Shown here in pieces: positions 1 to 8,471 of a DNA stretch of 64,000 bases. The stretch lies in assembly GCA_021768085.1 (NCBI GenBank), contig JAETOJ010000008.1:27220-91219 (forward strand). The letters are read 5' to 3'. A program made the translations under genes and the position numbers. Below the pieces are notes generated by a model. The model was given only the letters and a program-made list of their open reading frames with translations, had not been told where the DNA came from and did no database searches. Each line of letters opens with the position of its first letter. The stretch's first letter is position 1. Source of the stretch: Bacillota bacterium. Its GTDB lineage: Bacteria; Bacillota; Clostridia; Oscillospirales; Oscillospiraceae.

Positions 1-31
1 TGCGCCCCACACCGCCGAAAAGGAGACTGCT

Positions 32-583
32 ATGAATTACGCGACAATAAAATGGGCCGACGTGGCCAACGGCCCCGGCATCCGGGTGTCCCTGTTTGTG
101 TCGGGCTGCACCCACCGCTGCCCCGGCTGCTTCAACCCGGAGGCCCAGGACTTCGCCTACGGCCAGCCCTTCACCCAGGCCGAGGAGGACAAGATTCTGG
201 CCGCCCTCTCCCCTGCCCACATCAAGGGCCTGTCCCTCTTAGGTGGCGAGCCCTTCGAGCCGGACAATCAGCGGGCCCTGCTGCCCTTCCTGCGGCGGGT
301 AAAGGAGGCATACCCGCAGAAGGAGATCTGGTGCTATTCCGGCTATCTCCTGGACGAGGAGCTGTGGAAGGACAGCCGCGCCCGGTGCGAGTGCACCGAC
401 GAGCTGCTGTCCCTCATCGACGTGCTGGTGGACGGCCCCTTCGTGGAGGCGAAAAAGGATCTGAACCTGCGCTTCCGGGGCTCCTCCAACCAGCGGATTT
501 TGAACGTCCCCGCCAGCATTGCCGCCTGCGCCCCGGTGTCGTGGGACGGCGAGCTCACCATCCAGCCCATCACCCCGGACTGA
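32..583 (+). CDS. nrdG: Anaerobic ribonucleotide reductase activating protein (radical SAM)
   Basis: 183 residues, the usual NrdG length. Cys26, Cys30 and Cys33 form the CX3CX2C radical-SAM cluster motif (CTHRCPGC), followed by the LSLLGGEPF segment typical of the family. NrdG cleaves S-adenosylmethionine to put the glycyl radical on NrdD, so this supports deoxynucleotide synthesis without oxygen in the cytoplasm. Start chosen at the ATG 6 bases after AAGGAGA. nrdD is normally just upstream and would lie off the left edge; only 31 bases are visible there. The next gene begins 16 bases downstream and is probably co-transcribed. Confidence 0.95.
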   Translation: MNYATIKWADVANGPGIRVSLFVSGCTHRCPGCFNPEAQDFAYGQPFTQAEEDKILAALSPAHIKGLSLLGGEPFEPDNQRALLPFLRRVKEAYPQKEIWCYSGYLLDEELWKDSRARCECTDELLSLIDVLVDGPFVEAKKDLNLRFRGSSNQRILNVPASIAACAPVSWDGELTIQPITPD

Positions 584-599
584 CCCGAGGAGGAAATCT

Positions 600-1793
600 A
601 TGAACCTAAAAGCCATGCTGGCCGCCCTCCAGGGGGTCACGGCCTATAAGGACATCCTGGCCCGCCCGGTGATGGAGCGGGCCCTTCGGCTGGTGACCTG
701 CACCGCCCACGGGGACGGCCTGGGCGGGCTGGAGGCGTACACCGACCTGTTCTACCAGCTCCGGGTGGAGGGTTTCCCCGGGCTGGGCCAGTGGCTGGGG
801 GACGCCCTGCGCTGGTCGGAAGGGCCCTATCCTCTGCTGGCTGAGCGGGAGGATCGGGATCCGGCCTTGGAGCAGGCAGCGCGGCTGGATCTGTCCGCCT
901 TCGCCCTGCTGGCCGGGGTGGACTGCGACCGCTGGCTCACCCAGCTGGGCCGGCTGCTGGACAGCGACTACCAGGGGGTGCTCACCAGTCTGCCCCGGTG
1001 GCAGGCCGGCGTCCCCTTCTCCTTTGACGCGCTGACAGAGGTCTACCGCCGGGAGGGGGCGGGCCGGTTCGCCCGCTACCGGGCCTTCGTGTGGGACAGC
1101 GGCGACCTGATCCCCGTGGCCCATCCGGACGGCCCGGACAGCAGCCAGCTTTTGGGCTACGACGAGCAGCGGGCGGAGGTGGAGCGCAACACCCGGGCCC
1201 TGGTGGAGGGTCGGTATGTGAACAACGTGCTGCTCTACGGCGAGAGCGGCACGGGCAAGTCGGCCACAGTGAAGCACCTGCTCACCCTGCCGGGGCTGGA
1301 GGAGCTGCGGATCATCGAGGCAGACAAGGAGCATCTGGGGGGCCTACCCGCCCTCATCCGCACTCTGGGCGGGCGGCGGCAGAAGTTCATCGTGTTCATC
1401 GACGACCTCACCTTCGACCGGGACGACCCCACCTATTCCATCCTGAAAACCATCCTGGAGGGGGGCGTGGAGCCCCGGCCCCGGAACGTGGCGGTGTACG
1501 CCACCTCCAACCGCCGCCATCTGGTGCGACAGACCATCTCAGAGCGGGCGGGGGACGAGATGGATCGCTCGGAAACCATCCGGGAAAAGACCTCACTGGC
1601 CGACCGATTCGGGATGCGGGTGCTGTTCCAGGGGCTGGACAAGGCGGGCTTCCTGGCCCTGGTGGATCTGCTGGCGGAGCGGCACGGCGTGGCCCTCCCT
1701 CCGGAGGAGCTCCACCGGCAGGCGGTGGCCTGGGAGCGGTTCCACGGCGCCCAGACCCCCCGGACGGCGCTGCAATTCGTTCTCTCTTTATAA
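600..1793 (+). CDS. DUF815-family AAA ATPase
   Basis: 397 residues from the ATG at 600, preceded by GAGGAGG; an upstream in-frame ATG at 519 lies inside nrdG and lacks a ribosome site. Walker A (GESGTGKS) is near residues 214-221 and Walker B (IVFIDDL) near 262. The sequence also has the NRRHLV and ETIREKTSLADRFG segments seen in DUF815 proteins. The N-terminal half is alpha-helical without a recognised domain. The substrate is unknown. It is probably co-transcribed with nrdG (16-base gap). The family call rests on the order of motifs and is fairly secure; no cellular role is proposed. Confidence 0.85.
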   Translation: MNLKAMLAALQGVTAYKDILARPVMERALRLVTCTAHGDGLGGLEAYTDLFYQLRVEGFPGLGQWLGDALRWSEGPYPLLAEREDRDPALEQAARLDLSAFALLAGVDCDRWLTQLGRLLDSDYQGVLTSLPRWQAGVPFSFDALTEVYRREGAGRFARYRAFVWDSGDLIPVAHPDGPDSSQLLGYDEQRAEVERNTRALVEGRYVNNVLLYGESGTGKSATVKHLLTLPGLEELRIIEADKEHLGGLPALIRTLGGRRQKFIVFIDDLTFDRDDPTYSILKTILEGGVEPRPRNVAVYATSNRRHLVRQTISERAGDEMDRSETIREKTSLADRFGMRVLFQGLDKAGFLALVDLLAERHGVALPPEELHRQAVAWERFHGAQTPRTALQFVLSL

Positions 1794-1813
1794 AACAAAG
1801 CGGCGGGCGGTGA

Positions 1814-1838
1814 ACAGGCCGCGCGCCGCCTGTTTTTT
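1814..1838 (+). terminator. Intrinsic terminator after the nrdG-DUF815 unit
   Basis: ACAGGC pairs with GCCTGT across a GC-rich loop and is followed directly by six T residues. It lies 20 bases after the DUF815 stop. Confidence 0.7.
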
Positions 1839-1854
1839 GGGGAAATGGGCAGAT

Positions 1855-1919
1855 GCCACCGCCGGTGGCGGGTTTTCCAGCGAAAGCTGGTGGACTGCCA
1901 CCGGCCTTTGCGGTAGGAT
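1855..1919 (+). promoter_or_regulatory. Possible promoter and small hairpins before the XRE gene
   Basis: TGGACT (1891-1896) and TAGGAT (1914-1919) are separated by exactly 17 bases, a weak -35/-10 pair. Just upstream are GCCACC-GCC-GGTGGC (1855-1869) and CCAG-CGAAAG-CTGG (1877-1890), which could be operator half-sites for the XRE protein itself. This is inference from position only. Confidence 0.35.
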
Positions 1920-1943
1920 AGACGCAGAAAGGAGGTCGGTTCT

Positions 1944-2480
1944 ATGACCTTTGGAGAACGGCTCCAGCAGGTGCGGCGGGCGGCGGGGCTGTCCCAGGAG
2001 CAGCTGGGGGAGCTCATCGGAATGTCCCGGCAGGCGGTGTCCAAGTGGGAGACGGATCAGGCCGCGCCGGACATCGAAACGCTGGTCCTGCTGTGCGGGG
2101 TGCTGGGCGTGTCCGCCGACGAGCTGCTGGGCCGGGAGGCCCCGCCCCGGCGGTCGGAGGGAGCGCCCCCGGGAGGCGGGCTGGAGGAATGCGTCCGGGT
2201 AAACGCCGCCAAGCGGTGCTTTACCGCCGGGTGGGTGACGGCGGTCATCGGCGTGGTGCTGCTGATTGTGGAATTCTTCTCCCTTCTGGTGATCCAGGTG
2301 GTGGATCTGGAGACAACCAAGGACTGGTATCCCAACGCCATGGAGTACGCCGCCATGCCACCCATGCCGGTGATCTTCGGCGTCACCATCGCCGTGATCG
2401 CGGCGGGGATCGCCCTGGCCGTGGGCAGCGTCCTGGCCATGCGGAGGAAACGCCCCGGCAAAGCCCCAAACGTGCCCTGA
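1944..2480 (+). CDS. XRE-family transcriptional regulator with membrane tail
   Basis: 178 residues. Residues 5-60 are a Cro/C1-type helix-turn-helix (GLSQEQLGELIGMSRQAVSKWE). A linker follows and then two hydrophobic segments near 95-118 and 143-165, ending in a basic tail. The ribosome site AAAGGAGG lies 10 bases before the ATG. DNA-binding proteins with this domain plus C-terminal membrane helices are common in Firmicutes, often near stress or transport genes; here no target is evident apart from possible self-control. It stands alone between two terminators. Confidence 0.88.
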   Translation: MTFGERLQQVRRAAGLSQEQLGELIGMSRQAVSKWETDQAAPDIETLVLLCGVLGVSADELLGREAPPRRSEGAPPGGGLEECVRVNAAKRCFTAGWVTAVIGVVLLIVEFFSLLVIQVVDLETTKDWYPNAMEYAAMPPMPVIFGVTIAVIAAGIALAVGSVLAMRRKRPGKAPNVP

Positions 2481-2490
2481 CACGGCAAAA

Positions 2491-2516
2491 GCCCCGCGGC
2501 CATAGGCCGCGGGGCT
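2491..2516. terminator. Bidirectional terminator between convergent genes
   Basis: GCCCCGCGGCC and GGCCGCGGGGC form an 11-base-pair stem with a four-base loop, lying between the XRE gene (plus) and the repeat-protein gene (minus). AAAA on the left gives a T tract for the minus strand. Confidence 0.8.
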
Positions 2517-2531
2517 TCCTTCATTTTTCCA

Positions 2532-2990
2532 TTACTCCTCGGGCTTGTCGGCCTCGTCCTCCGCCTCGGGCTCGGGCTCGCCGCAGCAACAGGGCTCCTC
2601 GTCCACCGGCTCCACCGCGTCCACTTCCTCGTCGGACATCTGGCCCGCCGCCTTGATGTCGGCGATGCGCTCGTTGTTGTAGGAGATGCGGGCCAGGGCA
2701 TCGGTGATGCGCTGGCACAGGTCAGCATAGGCCGCCTCGGGGGCGGAGCCCCGCTCGGCGTAGTACAGCTTGCCCAGCTCGGAATAGGCCTTGCGGATGG
2801 CCTCCTGCTCGGTGGAGTTCTGCACCTTCAGCTTGCCGATCTCGGTGAGCTCCTTGGCCTTGGCCGCGCCGGTGTCCGCCAGCTCCTTGGCTTTGGCCAC
2901 GCCGGTCTCGGTGAGCTCCTTGGCCTTGGTCACGCCGGACTGGGCGAGAACCACAGCTTTGTCCTTCAAGCTTTCAAAATCAATGCTCAT
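2532..2990 (-). CDS. Amphipathic 11-residue-repeat protein with Cys-rich acidic tail
   Basis: 152 residues from the ATG at 2990, which follows GGAGGG; an in-frame start further upstream precedes the promoter. Residues about 15-55 hold three near-perfect 11-residue repeats of the form GxxKAKELTET, as in LEA, synuclein and phasin-like helices that bind membranes or surfaces. A helical middle follows, then a tail with CCCGEPEPEAEDE. No catalytic motif or transmembrane segment is visible. I do not recognise a named family. It is a single-gene unit with its own promoter at 3067-3095. Confidence 0.75.
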   Translation of the reverse strand: MSIDFESLKDKAVVLAQSGVTKAKELTETGVAKAKELADTGAAKAKELTEIGKLKVQNSTEQEAIRKAYSELGKLYYAERGSAPEAAYADLCQRITDALARISYNNERIADIKAAGQMSDEEVDAVEPVDEEPCCCGEPEPEAEDEADKPEE

Positions 2991-3066
2991 GGGGAATCCC
3001 TCCTGTTTAAGATGTGTGGGCCGCCCAGCGGCGCTGCCCGGCGCCGCCTCATTTTCCACGTATTTC

Positions 3067-3095
3067 ATTTTAGGGCCAGCGGGCCCAAATTGCAA
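3067..3095 (-). promoter_or_regulatory. Promoter of the repeat-protein gene
   Basis: On the minus strand TTGCAA (3090-3095) and TAAAAT (3067-3072) are separated by 17 bases. This leaves a leader of about 70 bases before the ATG at 2990. Confidence 0.6.
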
Positions 3096-3161
3096 GGGCC
3101 TTTCGCGAATATTTATAAAGGTTTAACAATCTTTCCCTTTTGACAAGGGGATCGGGGGCTA

Positions 3162-4133
3162 TTAACTGTCCTTCTGATCCGTCTCCCCGTCCAGCACCTC
3201 CCGGATCAGGAACCGGGGCCTGTCCTTGCTCTCCAGATATAGCTTGCCCAGATATTCTCCGATGACTCCCAGAGACAGCAGGATCAGCCCCCCGATGAAC
3301 CACACGGAGCAGGCCAGACTGGCCCAGCCCGCCACCGTATTCCCGGTGGCCCACCGCACCACATTGTAGAGGATCATAATGAGGGAAATCAGGAACACCA
3401 GAAAGCCCAGCCCGGTAATCATCCGCAGGGGCCGCACGGACAGGGAGGTGACCCCCTCCAGGGCGAAGGCCAGCATCTTCTTCAGAGGGTACTTGCTCTC
3501 CCCGGCGAACCGCTCCCCCCGCTCGTATTCCACGGTGTCGGTGCGGTAGCCGATCATGGGCACGATGCCTCGGAGGAACAGGTTCACCTCGGTGAACTGG
3601 GCCAGCCCCTCCAGCGCCCGCTTGGACATGAGCCGGTAGTCGGCGTGGTTGAACACCGTCTCCGCCCCCAGCAGATCCATCATCCGGTAGAAGCCCTCGG
3701 CGGTGGTGCGCTTGAAGAAGGTGTCCTTCTTCCGGGAGGAGCGCACGCCGTACACGATGTCCACCCCGTCCAGGTACTTGTCCACCATGGCGTCCGCCGC
3801 GTCCACGTCGTCCTGGAGGTCGGCGTCCATAGAGATCACCATATCCGCCCGATCCTTGGCGGTCATCAGACCCGCCAGCAGGGCGTTCTGGTGCCCCCGG
3901 TTCCGGGTCAGATCCACCCCGCACATGAGCCCGTCCTCCCGGTGGAGCCGTTGGATGATCTCCCAGGTCTTGTCCTTGGAGCCGTCGTTGACAAACAGCA
4001 CCCGGCTGCGGGGGTCGATCTTCCCCGCCTCCATCAGAGCGCGGAGCTTGTCCCCCAGGCGGCGGGCGGTCTCGGGGAGCACCTCCTCCTCGTTATAGCA
4101 GGGCACCACAATATACAGGGTGTTTCCGGGCAT
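3162..4133 (-). CDS. Family 2 glycosyltransferase, polyprenyl-phosphate sugar transferase type
   Basis: 323 residues from the ATG at 4133, with GGAGGAGG 8 bases before it. The N-terminal GT-A domain begins YIVVPCYNEEE and carries the nucleotide-binding DAD at about 103-105 (SMDADLQDD). Two C-terminal membrane helices (about 232-253 and 265-288) follow, as in GtrB/DPM1-like enzymes that load a sugar onto undecaprenyl or dolichyl phosphate at the inner face of the membrane. The sugar cannot be told from sequence. It stands alone among housekeeping genes, with 69 bases separating it from dut upstream. Confidence 0.85.
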   Translation of the reverse strand: MPGNTLYIVVPCYNEEEVLPETARRLGDKLRALMEAGKIDPRSRVLFVNDGSKDKTWEIIQRLHREDGLMCGVDLTRNRGHQNALLAGLMTAKDRADMVISMDADLQDDVDAADAMVDKYLDGVDIVYGVRSSRKKDTFFKRTTAEGFYRMMDLLGAETVFNHADYRLMSKRALEGLAQFTEVNLFLRGIVPMIGYRTDTVEYERGERFAGESKYPLKKMLAFALEGVTSLSVRPLRMITGLGFLVFLISLIMILYNVVRWATGNTVAGWASLACSVWFIGGLILLSLGVIGEYLGKLYLESKDRPRFLIREVLDGETDQKDS

Positions 4134-4202
4134 GGCACAAACCTCCTCCGGCACTTGGTTCCCATCCGGCAGGACGCCGGATGGTCGATTTCAGGCGGGC
4201 GG

Positions 4203-4646
4203 CTACCTGCGCCCGGTGGAGCCAAAGCCCCCCTGGCCCCGCTCCGTACCGTCCAGCTCCTCCGTCGGGGCGAATTGGGCGGTGAGATAGGGCACGATGG
4301 CCAGCTGGGCGATCCGGTCGCCGTCCTCCACCACCTGAGACTCCGAACCGTGGTTGTGGAGGAACACCATCAGCTCCCCCCGGTAGTCGGCGTCAATGAC
4401 GCCCACCTTGTTGGCGGGGGCCAGCCCGCCCTTGCAGGCCAGGCCCGACCGGGCAAACACCAGCCCCACGTACCCCTGGGGGATGGCCACCGCCAGCCCG
4501 GTGCGCAGCTTGACGCTCTCCCCCGGGGCCACGGTCACCGGGCCGTCGGTGAGGGCGTACAGGTCGGCTCCGGCGGCGTCAGCCGAGCCGTAGGCGGGCA
4601 GCTTGGCCCGTGGATCCAGCAGCTTCACAGGGACAGGTGCGGTCAT
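4203..4646 (-). CDS. dut: dUTP diphosphatase
   Basis: 147 residues, normal for the trimeric dUTPase family. Motif 1 is DAAGADLYA, motif 2 ARSGLA, motif 3 GVIDADYRGEL with the catalytic Asp, motif 4 GDRIAQL and the C-terminal flap motif 5 GFGSTGR. It hydrolyses dUTP to dUMP and pyrophosphate, keeping uracil out of DNA and feeding thymidylate synthesis. The start has AAAGGAG 7 bases upstream. It lies 14 bases after fhs and is probably co-transcribed with it. Confidence 0.95.
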   Translation of the reverse strand: MTAPVPVKLLDPRAKLPAYGSADAAGADLYALTDGPVTVAPGESVKLRTGLAVAIPQGYVGLVFARSGLACKGGLAPANKVGVIDADYRGELMVFLHNHGSESQVVEDGDRIAQLAIVPYLTAQFAPTEELDGTERGQGGFGSTGRR

Positions 4647-4660
4647 AATAAATTCTCCTT

Positions 4661-6325
4661 TCAGAACAGGCCGCTGATCACGCCGTTTTCGTCCACGTCG
4701 ATCTGCTCCGCGGCGGGAACCTTCGGCAAGCCGGGCATGGTCATGATGTCGCCGGTCTGCACCACCACAAAGCCCGCCCCGGCGCTCACCTTCACCTTAG
4801 ACACCGTGACGGTGAAGCCCTCCGGGCGGCCCAGCTTGGTCTGGTCGTCGGACAGGGAGTACTGGGTCTTGGCCATGCACACCGGCAGACCGCCGAAGCC
4901 CATGGCCTCCAGCCGATCCAGCTCCTTGGAGGCGGCGGCGGAATAGCTCACCCCGGCCCCGCCGTAGACGCGGCGGACGATGGCCTTGATCTTGTCCCGC
5001 AGGGGCCGATCCAGCTCATAGGCGAACCGGAACTCGTGGGGCTGCCCGCACAGCCGGAGCACCTCCTCCGCCAGCTCGATACCGCCCTCGCCGCCCTTGC
5101 CCCACACCTCGGACAGGGCCACGTTCACCCCCAGCTCCTTGCACTTGCCGGCGATCAGGGCCAGTTCGGCGTCGGTGTCGTTGACGAACCGGTTGATGGC
5201 CACCACGCAGGGCAGGCCGTACACCTGGGTGATGTTCTCCACGTGCTTGAGCAGGTTGGGCAGGCCCTTTTCCAGCGCCTCCAGGTTCTCCGCCCCCAGA
5301 TCCGCCTTGGACACACCGCCGTTGTATTTCAGCGCCTTGACGGTGGCCACGATCACCACCGCGCTGGGCTCCAGCCCTGCGGCCCGGCACTTGATATCTA
5401 AAAATTTCTCCGCGCCTAAATCTGCGCCGAAACCCGCCTCCGTCACCACGTAGTCCGCCAACTTCAAAGCGGTGTCAGTGGCGGACACGGAGTTGCAACC
5501 GTGGGCAATGTTGGCAAAGGGCCCGCCGTGCACCAGGGCCGGGGTGTTCTCCAACGTCTGTACCAGGTTGGGCTTGATAGCGTCCTTCAGCAGGGCCGCC
5601 ATGGCCCCCTGGGCCTTCAGGTCGGCGGCGGTGACCGGCTTGTCGTCATAGGTGTAGCCCACGATGATCCGGGCCAGCCGCTCCTTCAAATCCTTCAGAT
5701 CGGTGGCCAGACACAGCACCGCCATGATCTCGGAGGCCACGGTGATGTCAAAGCCGTCCTCTCGGGGCACCCCCTGCATCCGGCCGCCTAAACCGTCCAC
5801 GATGTTCCGGAGCTGCCGGTCGTTCATGTCCACGCACCGCCGCCAGGTGATCTTCTTCGTGTCGATGCCCAGCGCGTTGCCCTGCTGGATGTGGTTGTCC
5901 AGCAGAGCGGCCAGCAGGTTGTTAGCCGCGCCGATGGCGTGGAAGTCGCCGGTGAAGTGGAGGTTGATGTCCTCCATGGGCACCACCTGGGCATATCCGC
6001 CCCCGGCCGCGCCCCCCTTCACCCCGAACACCGGGCCCAGGGAGGGCTCTCGCAGGCACAGCAGCACGTTCTTGTCCAGCCTGGACAGCGCGTCCGCCAG
6101 CCCCACGCTGGTGGTGGTTTTGCCCTCCCCGGCGGGGGTGGGGTTGATGGCGGTGACCAGGATCAGCTTACCCTTCCGGGGCCTGTCCCGGAGGGGGCCG
6201 ATGTCGATCTTGGCCTTCACCCGCCCATAGTGCTCCAGCAGCTCCTCGTCGATACCCGCCTTGGCCGCCACCTGGCTGATGGGCAGCATCGCCGCACTCT
6301 GGGCGATTTCAATGTCGGTTTTCAT
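4661..6325 (-). CDS. fhs: Formate-tetrahydrofolate ligase
   Basis: 554 residues, the family length. The phosphate-binding loop is [10 protein letters not shown] at about 63-72, and the family segments [18 protein letters not shown] and [11 protein letters not shown] are present. It makes 10-formyl-THF from formate, ATP and THF for purine synthesis and one-carbon metabolism. The start at 6325 is preceded by AAAGGAGG; a longer in-frame start at 6373 lies within the riboswitch leader. Expression is probably controlled by the ZTP riboswitch upstream. dut follows 14 bases downstream. Confidence 0.96.
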   Translation of the reverse strand: MKTDIEIAQSAAMLPISQVAAKAGIDEELLEHYGRVKAKIDIGPLRDRPRKGKLILVTAINPTPAGEGKTTTSVGLADALSRLDKNVLLCLREPSLGPVFGVKGGAAGGGYAQVVPMEDINLHFTGDFHAIGAANNLLAALLDNHIQQGNALGIDTKKITWRRCVDMNDRQLRNIVDGLGGRMQGVPREDGFDITVASEIMAVLCLATDLKDLKERLARIIVGYTYDDKPVTAADLKAQGAMAALLKDAIKPNLVQTLENTPALVHGGPFANIAHGCNSVSATDTALKLADYVVTEAGFGADLGAEKFLDIKCRAAGLEPSAVVIVATVKALKYNGGVSKADLGAENLEALEKGLPNLLKHVENITQVYGLPCVVAINRFVNDTDAELALIAGKCKELGVNVALSEVWGKGGEGGIELAEEVLRLCGQPHEFRFAYELDRPLRDKIKAIVRRVYGGAGVSYSAAASKELDRLEAMGFGGLPVCMAKTQYSLSDDQTKLGRPEGFTVTVSKVKVSAGAGFVVVQTGDIMTMPGLPKVPAAEQIDVDENGVISGLF

Positions 6326-6365
6326 CCTGATGTCCTCCTTTGATTGGGCGCGTCCAAAGGAAACT

Positions 6366-6465
6366 GGGCGCACCGAGTCAGATCAGCGCGCCCAGACGGT
6401 CGGCAGTCAGACGCAATCGCGCCGCCGTACTCCATGTGGTGCTCCACTTCCGTCAGTCATACGGC
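6366..6465 (-). ncRNA. ZTP (pfl) riboswitch and expression platform before fhs
   Basis: Reading the minus strand from about 6465, the leader has GACTGACGGAAGTGG...CCACATGGAGTACGG and then GCCGACCGTCTGGGC (near 6389-6404). The last element is almost exactly the conserved 3' core of the pfl/ZTP motif. A hairpin GGGCGC...GCGCCC (6366-6393) overlaps that 3' core and is followed by a T-rich stretch, so ligand binding could prevent terminator formation. ZTP/ZMP signals 10-formyl-THF shortage, and fhs makes that compound, so the target makes sense. The 5' half is matched from memory of the consensus. Confidence 0.8.
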
Positions 6466-6471
6466 AAGAAT

Positions 6472-6500
6472 AGTGTACCATGGGGGACGGGTTCCGTCAA
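6472..6500 (-). promoter_or_regulatory. Promoter of fhs-dut
   Basis: On the minus strand TTGACG (6495-6500) and TACACT (6472-6477) are separated by 17 bases. Transcription would begin near 6465, exactly where the ZTP riboswitch begins. Confidence 0.75.
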
Positions 6501-6862
6501 GAGGCTATACGCTCCGTATAGTTCCCTGGGGGATTGGGGCCGGAGGCGGAAACGGCGGCGGTTCGGCCTCTGAGTTTTCAAGGGGTTCCGGAGGGGCCGG
6601 CCTCCTGAAATCGGTTTCCATAATATTGCATACCTATGCAGATACGGAAAGTTATCCACAACTTCCACACAGTTTTCAACAGCCGGGAGGGAGTGTTTTC
6701 AAGGCTTTTGCAGGATATGGAAGAAACTTACAAACCCGAAACCGGACTTCTTTTCTATGCGAAAGCGGCGGTTTATTTGACATAATTTCGATTTAGCGGA
6801 CGGGGACAGCCCGAGACTGTCGAAAAAGCCGCTTCTGTTCCAATAACGGGAAGGAAGCTGGT

Positions 6863-7007
6863 GTGAAAGAAACTCAGGCGGGTGTCTTTCACGTTCCATC
6901 AACAAATTTTTGGAACGCTCTTTGCTCCAAAAATTTGTGCTCAGCGTGGCGAAAAGACTTTTTCGACACGCTGAGCACAAGGCCCCGCGACCGATGTCAC
7001 GGGGCCT
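6863..7007. repeat. Tandem hairpin cluster in the fhs / ECF-component gap
   Basis: Four inverted repeats follow one another. (1) GTGAAAGA...TCTTTCAC, 6863-6892. (2) A 13-base-pair stem with ACAAATTTTTGGA as its left arm, 6902-6938. (3) A stem of about 20 base pairs with one mismatch, with GTGCTCAGCGTG as its left end, 6937-6978. (4) AGGCCCCG...CGGGGCCT, 6980-7007. The last probably terminates the minus-strand gene ending at 7018. The rest of 6501-6862 shows no gene; it has a CTGTCGAAAAAG motif near 6815 that resembles one at about 63850. Confidence 0.7.
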
Positions 7008-7017
7008 CACAGAGGAT

Positions 7018-7578
7018 TCAGACGGACGGAGGAAGCCCTGGGGGCAGATTGCCGCCGCTGTGCCGCCCCAGCATCTCCCGGTACAGCCGCTCCAGCAGCC
7101 TCCGCATGGGGACAAACAGCCCCAGGGCAATGACGAAGTTCCCGGCGCAGTGGAGGATGTCCATGGCGATGCCGTTGACCCACCAGACGATGGCACCGTG
7201 GAGCCCCGCGGTGAACAGATACACCGGCGCGCACAGCAGCCCGAACAGCAGCCCGAAGGCCCCGGACAGCATAGCCCAGCCCAGCGGGCTGCGCATCCCC
7301 CGCAGCAGCCACGCAGCGGCGGCCAGTACCAGCCAGACATAAAGATAGTTGATGGACCAAAGCTGGATCCCGTAGAGGACGAACTCCAGCAACACGTAGA
7401 CGTAGATGGGAAAAACCGCCTTCCAGCCAAAGACGACGGCGAACAGCATCACCATCAGGGACACGGGCTCCACGTTGGGCAGCCCCGCCATCCCCACCTT
7501 GGCCGCGAAGGTCATGCCCCCCAGCACGCCGAACAGGGTGACCTCCCCCAGGCTCAGCCGGTGGGCCCGTCTACGCAA
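7018..7578 (-). CDS. ECF-type transporter S component, probably for cobalamin
   Basis: About 186 residues and strongly hydrophobic, with about six membrane helices and an SLGEVTLFGVLGGMTFAAK start typical of ECF substrate-binding (S) components. The probable start is a TTG at 7578 overlapping the stop of the preceding gene, implying translational coupling; no strong ribosome site is visible, so the start is uncertain. No ATPase or T component is adjacent, so it would use a shared energising module encoded elsewhere. Its place downstream of a cobalamin riboswitch and a DUF4430 gene makes B12 or a precursor the likely substrate (inference). Confidence 0.78.
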   Translation of the reverse strand: MRRRAHRLSLGEVTLFGVLGGMTFAAKVGMAGLPNVEPVSLMVMLFAVVFGWKAVFPIYVYVLLEFVLYGIQLWSINYLYVWLVLAAAAWLLRGMRSPLGWAMLSGAFGLLFGLLCAPVYLFTAGLHGAIVWWVNGIAMDILHCAGNFVIALGLFVPMRRLLERLYREMLGRHSGGNLPPGLPPSV

Positions 7579-7966
7579 GGGTATATACCAGGGAGAAGGC
7601 GTCGCCGTCCTGGATGGGGGTCTGATCCACGCTGAGCGGGGTGGGCTCTCCGCCCTGCATCACCGCCCAGTAGGCCCCGTCCTCCTCATAGACCGCTTTT
7701 TCGCCATCTGCGAACTTGATATACAGCCCATAGGGGCCCTCCTCGCCCTGGGCGATCTGTTCGGCGTCCAGCACCGGGCCCAGATACTCCTCGTCGGTGT
7801 GGCAGGTGAATTCCTTCTTGGAACCGTCCTTGTGGATGACCTCCACCGTGATGGTTTTGGCGCCCTGGGTGGTGGCGGGGCGGGTGGCGAACCAGACGCC
7901 CAGGAAAACAGCGATAATCGCCACTACGGCCACGGCCGCAATGAGGAGCTTCTTATTTCTATTCAT
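7571..7966 (-). CDS. DUF4430 membrane-anchored protein, putative cobalamin-binding
   Basis: 131 residues from the ATG at 7966 (AAAGG upstream). Residues 7-27 are a hydrophobic anchor or signal segment; the remainder matches the DUF4430 pattern (ITVEVIHKDGSKKEF...TDEEYLGPVL, ending DGDAFSLVYTL). DUF4430 resembles the C-terminal beta domain of transcobalamin-like proteins, so extracellular B12 capture for the overlapping S component is plausible. It is the first gene after a cobalamin riboswitch. An in-frame extension to 8308 runs through the riboswitch platform and is not used. Confidence 0.8.
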   Translation of the reverse strand: MNRNKKLLIAAVAVVAIIAVFLGVWFATRPATTQGAKTITVEVIHKDGSKKEFTCHTDEEYLGPVLDAEQIAQGEEGPYGLYIKFADGEKAVYEEDGAYWAVMQGGEPTPLSVDQTPIQDGDAFSLVYTLA

Positions 7967-8181
7967 GTCGATGATCCTGCCTTTCTTGAGTAAACATACA
8001 GGGATAGCCCCTTCGTCGCGGCTATTCCCATATGTGAAGGCTTCCTGAGAAGCCCAGCCCTCGTCTCGCATACGTCTGCAACCGGGAGCGCCGGCTTGTG
8101 TGGCCTGTGGCGGGGGAGCGTGCTGGCAGACACGTCCCCCGCAACGCAAGTTCCAAAGGGGTGGCAAACCAAAAAGCAAAC

Positions 8182-8207
8182 AAAAAGCTGCACCCTTGAG
8201 GGTACAG
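8182..8207 (-). terminator. Attenuator terminator of the cobalamin riboswitch
   Basis: On the minus strand CTGTACCC-TCAA-GGGTGCAG is followed by CTTTTTG. It lies between the aptamer (8275-8455) and the first gene (7966), as expected for a riboswitch that stops transcription when cobalamin is bound. The rest of 7967-8181 shows only untranslated leader. Confidence 0.75.
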
Positions 8208-8274
8208 CAAACAAACCGTTGCTCAACAACGGGAGCCTGCACCCTCCCAATGCACGGGGAGGACATTTGTGCGT

Positions 8275-8455
8275 CATATGTGGGCAGGTATTCTGGCTGA
8301 AGCGTCAAACGTCTTTTCCGGCCTTCCCAGGGAAACCCCCAGTGACATTCTTGGAAAACACTCCGCTAACACAGCAACGGCATTGCGCGGGATTCACACC
8401 CGCTTCCCTATTGTGCGCCCGGGAGAGCGCACCCACATACCCTTTTATTCACTTT
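8275..8455 (-). ncRNA. Cobalamin riboswitch
   Basis: On the minus strand the aptamer shows, in order, GGGAAGCGGGTGTGAATCCC, the box-like GTCACTGGG, CTGGGAAGG and, near 8281-8300, AGCCAGAATACCTGCC. These are the diagnostic conserved elements of the AdoCbl/cobalamin aptamer in the right order and spacing. It controls the DUF4430 gene and ECF component downstream. The neighbouring eut operon encodes a cobalamin-dependent enzyme, which gives the import unit a clear use. Confidence 0.92.
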
Positions 8456-8471
8456 CATGGTCTACGCCTTT

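Noticed and set aside
519..599. Upstream start giving a 424-residue DUF815 protein
   Set aside because: The extension lies inside nrdG, has no ribosome site and reads as low-complexity Pro/Ser; the ATG at 600 has GAGGAGG.
6366..6465. Tetrahydrofolate riboswitch as the identity of the fhs leader
   Set aside because: The conserved 3' element GCCGACCGTCTGGGC is that of the ZTP/pfl motif, and the THF aptamer pattern is not visible.
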